From Haematobia irritans (taxonomy: Eukaryota; Arthropoda; Insecta; Diptera; Muscidae): a stretch of DNA of 64,000 nt. The translations under genes were made by a program, and so were the position numbers. Positions 24,290 to 34,295 of this stretch are shown in pieces. Below the pieces are notes generated by a model. That model saw nothing but the letters and a program-made list of their open reading frames with translations. It ran no database searches and was not told where the DNA came from. Each line of letters opens with the position of its first letter. Position 1 is the stretch's first letter. Location: contig NC_134400.1 of the NCBI RefSeq assembly GCF_050003625.1, forward strand, positions 225,844,085-225,908,084, written 5' to 3'.

Positions 24290-24298
24290 TCGAAAATT
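24290..24298 (+). repeat. 9-bp target-site duplication, left copy
   Basis: TCGAAAATT lies directly outside the left end of the 15.65-kb element and is repeated at 39953-39961. The related uninterrupted site at 63422-63430 has it once. Confidence 0.85.
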
Positions 24299-24590
24299 AT
24301 GTGCGTGAAGATAAATTGTAAATTGTAAATAGCTAAGACACAAACCAGACAGATTTAGCGGCGCACCGAATGGGTTAATTGACTTATGCTAAAGCGACCA
24401 AAAAATGGTTATATTTATTTTGACTAATTTTAACCAATAATAAATTAACTAACCGACAAATTTGATACCATAATAAAGGTATCGGAGTGCACTTTCAGAA
24501 TATAAGGTCACATGGATAAAAGACACAATAACGATTGAGATATTGCAGAAATAAACCGCACTAATAGATCATTATTTTTTATAAATTCAG
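24299..24590 (+). repeat. Left outer terminal inverted repeat (292 bp)
   Basis: The repeat is the inverse of 39661-39952 with only a handful of differences seen by eye, about 98% identity. It is unrelated to the satellite monomers inside it and is AT-rich. It should hold the transposase recognition site if this is a DNA transposon. Confidence 0.9.
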
Positions 24591-27030
24591 GCCACTGTGC
24601 AAAACTGCCCATGATATTTTGGTATCAGGAGAAAGGGCGTGACGTGTACTTTCTGGCTATATGGTCGCTATATTCGAAACCAATCCAGAAATTTGTGTTT
24701 TATGCAATTTAAAGGAAAAATACTAACTTGGATGTATTAATATAAGGAAAAATGTCCCACTGTGCAAAACTGCCCAGGATATTTTGGTATCGGGAGAAAG
24801 GGCGTGACATGTACTTTATGGATAAAAGATTTCTATATTCGAAATCAATCCAGAAAATTGTGTTTTATCCAAGTTAATAGGAAATTACGAACTATGATAG
24901 AAATATAAAGAAAACTGGCCCACTGTGCAAAACTGCCCAGGATATTTTGGTATCGGGAGAAAGGGCGTGACATGTACTTTATGGATAAAAGATTTCTATA
25001 TTCGAAATCAATCCAGAAAATTGTGTTTTATCCAAGTTAATAGGAAATTACGAACTATGATAGAAATATAAAGAAAACTGGCCCACTGTGCCAAACTGCC
25101 CAGGATATTTTGGTATCAGGAGAAAGGGCGTGACATGTACTTTACGGCTAAATGGTTTTTATATCCAATACCAATCCAGAAATGTATGCTTTGTCCAATT
25201 TTATGCAAAAATGCAAACTACGTTCGAAATATAAAGAAAAATATCCCACTGTGCAAAACTGCCCAGGATATTTTGGTATCAGAAGAAAGGACGTGACGTG
25301 TACTTTCTGGCTATATGGTCGCTATATTCGAAACCAATCCAGAAATTTGTGTTTTATGCAATTTAAAGGAAAAATACTAACTTGGATGTATTAATATAAG
25401 GAAAAATGTCCCACTGTGCAAAACTGCCCAGGATATTTTGGTATCAGAAGAAAGGGCGTGACGTGTACTTTCTGGCTATATGGTCGCTATATTCGAAACC
25501 AATCCAGAAATTTGTGTTTTATGCAATTTTAAGGAAAAGTACTAACTTGGATGTATTAATATAAGGAAAAATGTCCCACTGTGCAAAACTGCCCAGGATA
25601 TTTTGGAATCGGGAGAAAGGGCGTGACATGTATCTTATGGATAAAAGATTTCTATATTCGAAATCAATCCAGAAAATTGTGTTTTATCCAAGTTAATAGG
25701 AAATTACGAACTATGATAGAAATATAAAGAAAACTGGCCCACTGTGCCAAACTGCCCAGGATATTTTGGTATCAGGAGAAAGGGCGTGACATGGACTTTA
25801 CGGCTAAATGGTTTTTATATCCAATACCAATCCAGAAATGTGTGCTTTGTCCAATTTTATGCAAAAATGCAAACTACGTTCGAAATATAAAGAAAAATAT
25901 CCCACTGTGCAAAACTGCCCAGGATATTTTGGTATCAAAAGAAAGGGCGTGACGTGTACTTTCCGGCTATATGGTCGCTATATTCGAAACCAATCCAGAA
26001 ATTTGTGTTTTATGCAATTTAAAGGAAAAATACTAACTTGGATGTATTAATATAAGGAAAAATGTCCCACTGTGCAAAACTGCCCAGGATATTTTGGTAT
26101 CGGGAGAAAGGGCGTGACATGTACTTTATGGATAAAAGATTTCTATATTCGAAATCAATCCAGAAAATTGTGTTTTGTCCAAGTTAATAGGAAATTACGA
26201 ACTATGATAGAAATATAAAGAAAACTGGCCCACTGTGCAAAACTGCCCAGGATATTTTGGTATCAGGAGAAAGGGCGTGACATGTACTTTACGGCTAAAA
26301 GGATTTTATATCCAATACCAATCCAAAAATGTGTGTTTTGTCCAATTTTATGCAAAAATGCAAACTACGTTCGAAATATAAAGAAAAATATCCCACTGTG
26401 CAAAACTGCCCAGGATATTTTGGTATCAGAAGAAAGGGCATGACGTGTACTTTCTGGCTATAGGGTCGCTATATTCGAAACCAGTCCAGAAATTTGTGTG
26501 TTATGCAATTTAAAGGAAAAATACTAACTTGGATGTATTAATATAAGGAAAAATGTCCCACTGTGCAAAACTGCCCAGGATATTTTGGAATCGGGAGAAA
26601 GAGCGTGACATGTACTTTTTAGGGTTAAAAGATATCTATATTCGAAATCAATCCAGAAAATTGTGTTTTATCCAAGTTAATAGGAAATTACGAACTATGA
26701 TAGAAATATAAAGAAAACTGGCCCACTGTGCCAAACTGCCCAGGATATTTTGGTATCAGGAGAAAGGGCGTGACATGTACTTTACGGCTATATGGTCGCT
26801 ATATTCGAAACCAATCCAGAAATTTGTGTTTTATGCAATTTAAAGGAAACATACTAACTTGGATGTATTAATATAAGGAAAAATGTCCCACTGTGCAAAA
26901 CTGCCCAGGATATTTTGGTATCGGGAGAAAGGGCGTGACATGTACTTTCTGGCTATACGGTCCCTATATTCGAAACCAATCCAGAAATTTGTGTTTTATG
27001 CAATTTAAAGGAAAAATACTAACTTGGATG
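24591..27030 (+). repeat. Left subterminal satellite array, 15 monomers of 163-165 bp
   Basis: The word CCCACTGTGC (first unit GCCACTGTGC) recurs at 24591, 24756, 24919, 25082, 25245, 25410, 25575, 25738, 25901, 26066, 26229, 26392, 26557, 26722 and 26887. Each monomer has a conserved first half (CACTGTGCAAAACTGCCCAG, GATATTTTGGTATC, GAAAGGGCGTGAC) and one of three second halves: A (TAACTTGGATGTATTAATAT), B (GGATAAAAGATTTCTATATT with TACGAACTATGATAG) or C (AAACTACGTTCGAAATATAA). By eye the order is A B B C A A B C A B C A B A A, built on an ABC trimer of about 491 bp. Confidence 0.9.
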
Positions 27031-27750
27031 AGCTTTTATTTTGTTTTGTTCTCATCAGTGTTGCGCTCTTAGTCGATTGCTATAGTATAGTGACTAATCG
27101 GGCACATCTCGTACTATCGTGTTATCGGATATCGATCATCATTTGAATTCTTAAGGGGGCTATACACTACGTGTAATTCCCACATTAGAATTCAAGTTGA
27201 ATTCAAAGGTTTGAATATTTCCCTGTTGGACGGGGCTTGAATTAAAACTCGGTATATTTTGAAACTTTTACGCTCTCACACTGAGAGAAATTATTCGATC
27301 ATTGAAATATTTGGTAAATTTTGAATATTTATTTGACAGGTATTTATTATTATTGATTTATTTATACCTTTGTTTATTATTATTATTATTATAATTTTTC
27401 TTGTGTCAAGCGTTCGGGGGTAATATTTTGTGCACCCTACATTCAGTATTTTCGGTTTTTGGGAACGTTTGATCTTTTGTCGGATTTTCGCGAGTTTTGG
27501 ACTCGAATTAATCTTTATAACTCGAGATAAAGTGCGTTTTGATATTTGATACGGATTGATTTATTTTGATAGTGAAAATTGTGTTTTTTCGTTTTGGTCG
27601 GAATTTGAGTTACTTTTGCGTATTTTGCTATTTTTTATTGAACGGAACCTTGTCTGAGTTTGGTAATTTTATTGGCCGTTGCTTCTTGGCTATATTGTAA
27701 TTTCGTATTTGGTTACATTCTTCAATTTGGTAGTTGAACGTAAAGTTATA
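27031..27750 (+). promoter_or_regulatory. 5' region of the core: promoter and leader of the polyprotein gene
   Basis: This 720-bp stretch separates the left array from the first ATG. An arthropod initiator-like ATCAGTG lies near 27054, and a possible splice donor CAG|GTATTT near 27337-27346. In an LTR retrotransposon the 5' LTR and primer-binding site would lie here, but I see no tRNA-complementary TGG-type site and no direct repeat shared with 34476-35033. The promoter role is inferred from position. Confidence 0.35.
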
Positions 27751-30700
27751 ATGTCTGTATCTCCTTTTGATCGCTTTATTCGCGTTTCGGACGCTCTTAT
27801 TAAATTCCACGCCCATTTTAATGCCATGAAAGATGAGGAGTTAGACGTCTATAGCCTCGAGATTCGAAGTGAGGAATTGGGGAAGTTGTGGACAAAGGTT
27901 CAGGATTGCTTTGAGGAATGCGTGGCTAGTTTACAGGGTGCCGGAACAACGCAAACGAGCGATATTGAATCGGTGGACGGGAAATATGACGCGTCCCATC
28001 AGGCTTATATGAATTGTTTGTCCGCGATAAATCGAAAATTGGGCCAGTTTCGTCGGTCACGTAGATCATCGATCACTTCGTCTGCGTCTTCGGCCGATGC
28101 AGCATCGAGACGGAGTATCGGGTCTCATAAATCGAATCAAGGATCCGAAGCGATTTTTGCTAATAACGCGACTTCTTCGATACCGGCTGATCGGGATGGG
28201 CAGTCGCTGCCTAATGGCAACGCCGGGTTTAGGGGCGAAGTGGCCGTTAGTGGCCCTCCACTTTGTGATATGGTTCACAATTTGGCGTTGCCACCGTGCG
28301 ATACGGATGTATTTGAGGGCAATTTTCTAGACTGGCCTACATTCCGGGATTTGTTTCAAGCAGTTTATGTTAACAATTCAAGATTAACGGACGTCGAGCG
28401 TTTGTGTCATCTTGTGCGGAAGACCAGTGGCGAAGCTAGGGAAATTGTCTCGAAGTTTCCGCTGACACATCGAAGTTTTGCCCTCGCGTGGAAGGCCCTC
28501 GTTGATGCATACGACAATAAGCGGGTTCTAGTTCACAATCAACTTAAGTCTCTCTTTGCAATTTCGGCAGTATCGGTAGAGACAAGTGCGGGTTTGAAAT
28601 CGATTCAACGTGGAATCAATGGCTGTCTTTCGGCATTGAATACGTACGAAGTTTCGACCGATAATTGGGACCAGATACTCGTTTTTATTTGCCTTCAACG
28701 TTTGCCGCGGCTCACACAGACTCTTTGGGAGCAAAGTGTTAGGGACAAATCAGCCCTTTCGTCGTGGGCGGATTTAGACGCTTTTTTGTCCGAAAGGGTT
28801 CGTACGTTGATGTGTTTGCATGATTTGCGGGAAGACACGTCTTCGAAGCGTTCTCAAGAAAAGAAGGTAAAAGCGCATTGTGCCAATGCGTCTTCTTCTA
28901 AATCGTCGCGTGCTTCGTCGGAATCTAAGTGCGTTATTTGTCCTAAACATAATCATAGACTTTCGGCTTGCGTTAAATTTGGTAAACTCTCGGTATCGGA
29001 ACGTTACATAGTGATAAAACGTAACCGGTTGTGCTTGAATTGCTTAATGAAAGGTCATGAGATGAAGGATTGTCCAAGACAATATTCGTGTGCAAAATGT
29101 AATTCGAGACATCATTCGCTATTGCATCGCGATTCTACGCCGTCTAATAGCGCGACTTCGGCGACGGGTTCGACCAACACCTTGTCGAGTTCAGCGGCTA
29201 GTTTTCAACCGAGAACTATGCCTTCGGTTGATCAGCCGCAACCTTCTACCTCGTCGGCGTGCCTACCTCGCCAGGCATTTCATACGACGCAAAATAGGGC
29301 CGTGCTTTTGGGAACTGCGATGATTAATATCATGCACGATGGGGTTTCATATCCGGCACGCGCTTTGATTGACCCCGCTTCAGAATCTTCGTTTCTGACG
29401 GAACGCTTTCGAAATCGGGTGAAACTACCGGTTCACGCGGCTAATGTTACAATTTCGGGGGTAAATAGCGCAATTTCGGCCAAATCGAGTAAAATGTGTA
29501 ATTTGAAAATCGGATCTCCACTCAACGCGTCGGTTTTGTTGGAAACTATGGCTATAGTGCTCCAATCTATATCCGGGAATTTACCTTCCTTTACGGTGTC
29601 GCAGGAAGTTTTGTCTCAGATTCCGGATATTCGCTTAGCTGATCCGAATCTTTTCGTGTCGAGACCGGTCGATATTCTACTAGGCGCTGACTTGTACCCG
29701 AGAATACTATTAGAAGGTTGCCGGCAGATTGCGGCTCAATCATTGATAGCACAGAACAGTGTTTTCGGCTGGCTAGTAACGGGTCCGATTTCTACATCGC
29801 AAATTCAAACATTTACTACGACTATAGCGGTTGATGAAGAGGAAAATTTAGATAGAACGCTTTTAAGGTTTTGGGAGTTGGAGGAAACACCACGTAAAGG
29901 GGTTTTGTCCCCCTCCGATAAGTTCTGTGAGGAAAATTACGTTCGGACAACGCGCAGAGATTCGGAAGGTAGATATATAGTTACACTTCCGCTAAAGGAA
30001 GAGATCGGTCCTCGTGGATATTTGGGTGAGTCCCGAACAACTGCTTTGAGTCAATTTTATCGTAATGAATCGTCATTATTGAAAAGGCCGGACGTGAAAT
30101 CAGTTTTTGATAGTGTTGTTAAAGAATATTTGCATTTGGATCACATGAGGCCAGTATCCGCCATTTCTGCAAGTGATACACTTTCGTGTTATCTTCCACA
30201 TCATCCTGTCATTAACCTCGAGAAGAAGACTTCCAAACTTCGCGTCGTATTTAATGCGTCTAATAAAACGTCCAACGGGAATAGTCTTAACGATATCCTT
30301 CACGTAGGTCCCACTTTGCAGCAGGACTTAGTCCTTCTTATTGTGCGATGGCGACTATTTAAATACGTGTTCAACTGCGATATTACACAGATGTATAGGC
30401 AGATTCGAGTGGACTCTTCTCATGCTCCGTTGCAGAGAATTGTTTTTAGGGATTCTCCGACAAGGACAGTCCAGGACTATGAACTACAAACGGTGACCTT
30501 CGGTGTAAACTGTGCACCATATCTCGCGATACGGACACTGTTACAGTTATCTGAAGACACTGAGGAGGAGTTTCCACTCGCGGCCGATATATTACGTAAA
30601 TGTATGTACGTTGATGACGTTTTGACCGGAACTCATGACCTTGAAACTGCGATAATGGCTCGGGATCAATTAATCGCGGCGCTTGCGACGGCTAAATTTG

Positions 30701-33189
30701 AACTGCGGAAATGGACATCGAATTATAGAGAAATTTTAGATTCACTACCGCCGGAATATTTGGTTGATGCTCAATTGCTGGCATTTGTCGAGGCTAGCAA
30801 TTCGAAACCATTGGGTGTGAGATGGAATGCTCAATTGGATGCATTCTACTTCGCGGTCGAGCCTATAGCAAAAAGGTGTGGATACACTAAACGGGAAGTG
30901 TTGTCGGCTATCGCGAAATTATTCGACCCTGTCGGTTGGTTAGGTCCAGTGATAATTGTGGCAAAGATTATCATGCAGAAGGTTTGGCTTGATCGCGTCG
31001 GCTGGGATGAAATACTGCCTTCGGCAACGGCATCCGAGTGGGAAAAATTTGTAGATAGTTATCCGGATGTCAATTCGATAAATATTCCTCGGTGGATTCG
31101 TTACACACCGTGCACTTCGGCCGAGCTTCACGTATTTTCAGATGCCTTGGTTAAGGCATACGCGGGGGTAGTATATATTCGAGTTTTGGCCCCAAATGGC
31201 GAGATTGTCGTTAATTTGCTATCGTGCAAGACGAAAGTTGCTCCGTTGAAATCGGTTTCTTTGCCTCGTTTGGAGCTTTGCGTCGCTGTTTTAGCGTCCG
31301 AACTCGAAAGAACGGTCATTCGAGAAATCGGTATTGATTTTGGTCGAATTTATTGTTGGACGGATTCGACTATTGTACTGGCCTGGTTAAAGAAAACGCC
31401 TTCGGCTTGGACAACATTTGTCGCGAATAGGGTATGTCGCATTCAGGAGAACGTCGGTGGTACGAATTGGTATCATGTGAGGTCGGAGGATAATCCTGCT
31501 GATCTTGGCAGCCGCGGTGTGTCCCCTTCGGATTTGGCCGCCTCTCGACTTTGGTGGCATGGGCCTCAGTGGCTATCGTGTAGTCAATCGGAATGGCCGG
31601 TTCGTGACACTTCCTCTTTTGACACCGACGTAGAAATTCGGTCTGTGAAGGCACATGCTTCTTTCGTTAATTCATACGAGGATGTTCTCGATAGATTTTC
31701 TTCTCTGGATAGAGCGCTGCGTGTTATCTCATATGTTATGAGATTCTTTTATCGGACGCATCCCGCTCATAGGCGTGATTGTAGCTATGCGGATCACAGT
31801 TTATCATCGTCTGAGATTAGGGCAACTAAAAGTCGCTTGATAGTGCTTGCTCAAAAAATGAATTATGGTAATGAATATAAGGACTTGATGGATAGGTCTT
31901 CGTTAGGTACTGGCAGTTCACTTGTTTCTTTGAACCCGTTCCTAGATGAGATGGGTGTAATGCGGATGCATGGTCGTTTGAGCCGCTCGCCTATTCTTTC
32001 ATATTCGGAGCGGCACCCTATAATTTTGCCCTATAGCTGTCGATTCACGAAGCTTTTGGTGGAATTTGTTCATTTGATTTCCATTCATGGAGGAAATATG
32101 TTGATGTTGCGTATTCTTCGTATAGAGTACTGGATACCTCGGGTGAGAAATCTTATTCGTTCGGTTATACATAGGTGTAAACCATGTCTTTTGGAGAGGA
32201 AACGGGTTTGTAGTCAGGTGATGGCTCCTCTTCCTCCGGAAAGAACTGTTCTCGACAGACCTTTTACTACGTCTGGCGTAGATTATGCAGGCCCCTTTGA
32301 GGTGAAGTCGTTCACCGGACGTTATTGTCGCATAACTAAAGGTTATGTGTGCGTTTTCGTGTGTTTTGCTACTAGGGCGATTCATTTGGAAGCGGTTTCC
32401 GACTTGTCGACTGCCGGCTTTCTTGCGGCATTTCATAGGTTTGTTGCTCGTCGGGGTTGTCCTGCGACCATTTTCTCGGACAATGGGACAAATTTTGTCG
32501 GTGCGTCGCGTGAGCTTGAACGAAATTTCCGGGATGTAATTAGGGGAAGCAGTGATGTCGTGTCCTCTAAGTTTGCACACCAGGGCCTATCGTGGCGATT
32601 TATCCCAACTGGTGCGCCTCATAGGGGAGGCCTTTGGGAAGCTGGGGTGAAGAGTTTTAAGTTGCATTTCAGAAGGCAAGTAGGGAATATTCGTTTCACG
32701 TTTGAAGAGTTTTCGACGGTGTTGGCTCGTATTGAGGCTTGTTTGAATTCAAGGCCTCTTTGTCCCCAATCGGATAACCCGCAGGAGCTTGACGCTTTGA
32801 CACCAGGTCATTTTCTTATAGGTGCCCCTCTACTCGCCCCTGCTGAGCCAGTTATAACCGAACAGCCTCTTTCGTTGGTGAATCGGTTTCGTAAGGTACA
32901 GGCTCTTGCACAACAGTTTTGTGTACGTTGGAAAGAGGAATATTTGAAGAATCTGCATATGAGATATAAGTGGAAATTTCCTCAGCGCGATGTTATGGTA
33001 AATGACCTAGTCGTTATTCGTCATGAACAGCTTCCACCAACTTCTTGGAAATTAGGTCGAGTCGTGTCGGTTCACCCGGGCGTAGATGGTCACATTCGGG
33101 TCGCGGATATACGTACGGAGAATGGCGTTGTAAGACGACCTATAGCTAAGTTGGTCTCATTGACCGACACTTCGGCGAACTCTTTGTAA
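27751..33189 (+). CDS. BEL/Pao-type gag-pol polyprotein, intact
   Basis: The 1,812-codon frame has no stops. I place the start at the ATG at 27751; the frame is open upstream to 27679 but without an ATG. Domains in order: gag-like region with GNFLDWPTFRDLF (DUF1759 type, ~170-330); zinc knuckles, including a CX2CX4HX4C at C428-C431-H436-C441; retropepsin-like region (Asp541 in LIDPASESSF; LLGADLYPRI); reverse transcriptase with YVDD at 953-956; RNase H (D1131, E1175, D1205); integrase with H1441, H1446, C1476, C1479 and D1511, D1577, E1630; and a C-terminal DUF5641-like tail. All key catalytic residues are present, so the enzyme set looks functional. BEL polyproteins normally lie between LTRs; here the gene lies between inverted satellite arrays. 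The protease motif is D-P-A rather than D-S/T-G. Confidence 0.93.
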   Translation: MSVSPFDRFIRVSDALIKFHAHFNAMKDEELDVYSLEIRSEELGKLWTKVQDCFEECVASLQGAGTTQTSDIESVDGKYDASHQAYMNCLSAINRKLGQFRRSRRSSITSSASSADAASRRSIGSHKSNQGSEAIFANNATSSIPADRDGQSLPNGNAGFRGEVAVSGPPLCDMVHNLALPPCDTDVFEGNFLDWPTFRDLFQAVYVNNSRLTDVERLCHLVRKTSGEAREIVSKFPLTHRSFALAWKALVDAYDNKRVLVHNQLKSLFAISAVSVETSAGLKSIQRGINGCLSALNTYEVSTDNWDQILVFICLQRLPRLTQTLWEQSVRDKSALSSWADLDAFLSERVRTLMCLHDLREDTSSKRSQEKKVKAHCANASSSKSSRASSESKCVICPKHNHRLSACVKFGKLSVSERYIVIKRNRLCLNCLMKGHEMKDCPRQYSCAKCNSRHHSLLHRDSTPSNSATSATGSTNTLSSSAASFQPRTMPSVDQPQPSTSSACLPRQAFHTTQNRAVLLGTAMINIMHDGVSYPARALIDPASESSFLTERFRNRVKLPVHAANVTISGVNSAISAKSSKMCNLKIGSPLNASVLLETMAIVLQSISGNLPSFTVSQEVLSQIPDIRLADPNLFVSRPVDILLGADLYPRILLEGCRQIAAQSLIAQNSVFGWLVTGPISTSQIQTFTTTIAVDEEENLDRTLLRFWELEETPRKGVLSPSDKFCEENYVRTTRRDSEGRYIVTLPLKEEIGPRGYLGESRTTALSQFYRNESSLLKRPDVKSVFDSVVKEYLHLDHMRPVSAISASDTLSCYLPHHPVINLEKKTSKLRVVFNASNKTSNGNSLNDILHVGPTLQQDLVLLIVRWRLFKYVFNCDITQMYRQIRVDSSHAPLQRIVFRDSPTRTVQDYELQTVTFGVNCAPYLAIRTLLQLSEDTEEEFPLAADILRKCMYVDDVLTGTHDLETAIMARDQLIAALATAKFELRKWTSNYREILDSLPPEYLVDAQLLAFVEASNSKPLGVRWNAQLDAFYFAVEPIAKRCGYTKREVLSAIAKLFDPVGWLGPVIIVAKIIMQKVWLDRVGWDEILPSATASEWEKFVDSYPDVNSINIPRWIRYTPCTSAELHVFSDALVKAYAGVVYIRVLAPNGEIVVNLLSCKTKVAPLKSVSLPRLELCVAVLASELERTVIREIGIDFGRIYCWTDSTIVLAWLKKTPSAWTTFVANRVCRIQENVGGTNWYHVRSEDNPADLGSRGVSPSDLAASRLWWHGPQWLSCSQSEWPVRDTSSFDTDVEIRSVKAHASFVNSYEDVLDRFSSLDRALRVISYVMRFFYRTHPAHRRDCSYADHSLSSSEIRATKSRLIVLAQKMNYGNEYKDLMDRSSLGTGSSLVSLNPFLDEMGVMRMHGRLSRSPILSYSERHPIILPYSCRFTKLLVEFVHLISIHGGNMLMLRILRIEYWIPRVRNLIRSVIHRCKPCLLERKRVCSQVMAPLPPERTVLDRPFTTSGVDYAGPFEVKSFTGRYCRITKGYVCVFVCFATRAIHLEAVSDLSTAGFLAAFHRFVARRGCPATIFSDNGTNFVGASRELERNFRDVIRGSSDVVSSKFAHQGLSWRFIPTGAPHRGGLWEAGVKSFKLHFRRQVGNIRFTFEEFSTVLARIEACLNSRPLCPQSDNPQELDALTPGHFLIGAPLLAPAEPVITEQPLSLVNRFRKVQALAQQFCVRWKEEYLKNLHMRYKWKFPQRDVMVNDLVVIRHEQLPPTSWKLGRVVSVHPGVDGHIRVADIRTENGVVRRPIAKLVSLTDTSANSL

Positions 33190-33190
33190 T

Positions 33191-33212
33191 TCGTATATTT
33201 TCTCGCAGTATC
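33191..33212 (+). promoter_or_regulatory. Possible splice acceptor before the second gene
   Basis: The 23-base gap between the two genes contains a pyrimidine-rich TATATTTTCTCGCAG ending at 33208, four bases before the ATG of the second gene. It fits a 3' splice site and would allow a spliced subgenomic mRNA, as env genes use in errantiviruses. No donor has been proven. Confidence 0.35.
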
Positions 33213-34286
33213 ATGGAAAATACCTCGTGCTTCGCTGACGACTTGGAAAATTTCGAGGTTATTATGGATCAATCGGATGATGATACTGCGTGCCCCCTTG
33301 ATATGTCGGCGGTCGAACGGGCATTGTTGGAGGAGCCGATGGCGATACCGTCGTCTGCCATTCCGGAGGTTCAGCTATTGCCCCAAGAAAGTGAGAGTCC
33401 ACCTCCGGTAGTTGTGGATGAGCCCGTGGTGGCGCCTGCTGTAGTAGGGGCTACTGATGTTGGTCGAACTCCTGCTCAATTGGTTTGCAGGGTTTGTGGA
33501 GGTCGTCACGCATTGCGGCGGTGTCGGAAGTTCCTCTCTCTTTCGATTGAGAAGAGGATACGTATGGTGGTACGACATCGCTATTGCTACAGATGTCTAG
33601 CACAGACCCACCAGTCGAAGGATTGTCCTAGCCGGCGTAGGTGCCCCAGTTGCTCCGGGGACCACAATGTTTTGTTACACGCTGCGGCGCCTCGAATTGA
33701 ACATGGGAGCTCGAGGTCTGCTCAGCGGATTCGTAGTGGGAGCCATACGAATCGTCCGTCCGATCTTGCTGTGGCACGGTCATATTCCGATTTTGGCGGC
33801 GTCGGAGTTCTGCCTCTGCAGAATGTCGTTACTCTGGCGCCCAGCCTCGTAGTCCGCGTGTCCCCCCATGGTGTGTCCGTTCCGGTCCGTGCAGTAATCG
33901 ACAACTGCGCGCGCCAAAGCCAAATCTGTCGCTCTATGGTCGAGAACTTAGGGCTACCGGTTACAAATATTGAGGGGGTCCAATTTTGCCGGTTGACAGT
34001 ATCGTCCGCTTATGATCCAGAGCAGCGACTGACGTTTACTGCTCGTGTGCACGATCTAGGTCGTGTGTTGACCCCCGCCGAAGCCGTGCCAGAACGGATC
34101 AAGGAATCCTTTTTGGGATTACCTTTGGCAGATCCGCAATTTTACCGAGTGGGACGGGTTGCGATCGTTTTTGGTCCTGAGGTGTATGGGCGAATCATAA
34201 CACATAGGGTGTATACGTCGCCCGGTCTCCCGGTGGTTCATTATACAATTTTTGGTTGGGTTCTGTCCGGGTTGTGTAACTGCTAG
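33213..34286 (+). CDS. Second gag/protease-like protein (357 aa) downstream of pol
   Basis: The protein starts at the ATG at 33213, 23 bases after the polyprotein stop. An acidic, Pro-rich N-terminus (1-85) is followed by three Cys/His clusters: CRVCGGRH from C92, a canonical CX2CX4HX4C (C125-C128-H133-C138) and CPSCSGDH. After a basic linker comes a region matching the BEL protease module: VIDNCARQSQI with Asp230, then LADPQF, FGPEVYGRII and YTIFGWVLSG, parallel to LADPNLF, LGADLYPRI and NSVFGWLVTG in the polyprotein. It therefore looks like a duplicated, diverged nucleocapsid-plus-protease segment without RT or integrase. The DNC motif replaces the usual D-S/T-G, so proteolytic activity is doubtful. 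It is visibly richer in G+C than its surroundings. It occupies the position of env but has no obvious signal peptide or membrane segment. Confidence 0.8.
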   Translation: MENTSCFADDLENFEVIMDQSDDDTACPLDMSAVERALLEEPMAIPSSAIPEVQLLPQESESPPPVVVDEPVVAPAVVGATDVGRTPAQLVCRVCGGRHALRRCRKFLSLSIEKRIRMVVRHRYCYRCLAQTHQSKDCPSRRRCPSCSGDHNVLLHAAAPRIEHGSSRSAQRIRSGSHTNRPSDLAVARSYSDFGGVGVLPLQNVVTLAPSLVVRVSPHGVSVPVRAVIDNCARQSQICRSMVENLGLPVTNIEGVQFCRLTVSSAYDPEQRLTFTARVHDLGRVLTPAEAVPERIKESFLGLPLADPQFYRVGRVAIVFGPEVYGRIITHRVYTSPGLPVVHYTIFGWVLSGLCNC

Positions 34287-34295
34287 GGTAAATGC

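Larger units (their letters stand above)
22540..24298 (+). repeat. Family D dispersed repeat with ~153-bp tandem units, interrupted
   Basis: Units containing CGAT(A/T)T near 22821, 22970, 23123, 23276 and 23429 recur about every 150-153 bp. Each contains an AAATTTTGCAC block, a GTGCCAAATTT block and a GAAATCGGTTCAGATTTA block. After a SINE insertion the element continues (24042-24298) and is then cut by the 15.65-kb element; its last 80 bp resume at 39953-40032. A shorter copy lies at 63119-63502. The family looks like those I associate with muscid genomes, but I cannot name it. Confidence 0.65.

Noticed and set aside
28066..33272. Many 60-190-codon minus-strand and shifted frames across the core of the large element
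   Set aside because: They are shadows of the polyprotein and second gag-like genes, whose domain order and catalytic residues settle the true frames.
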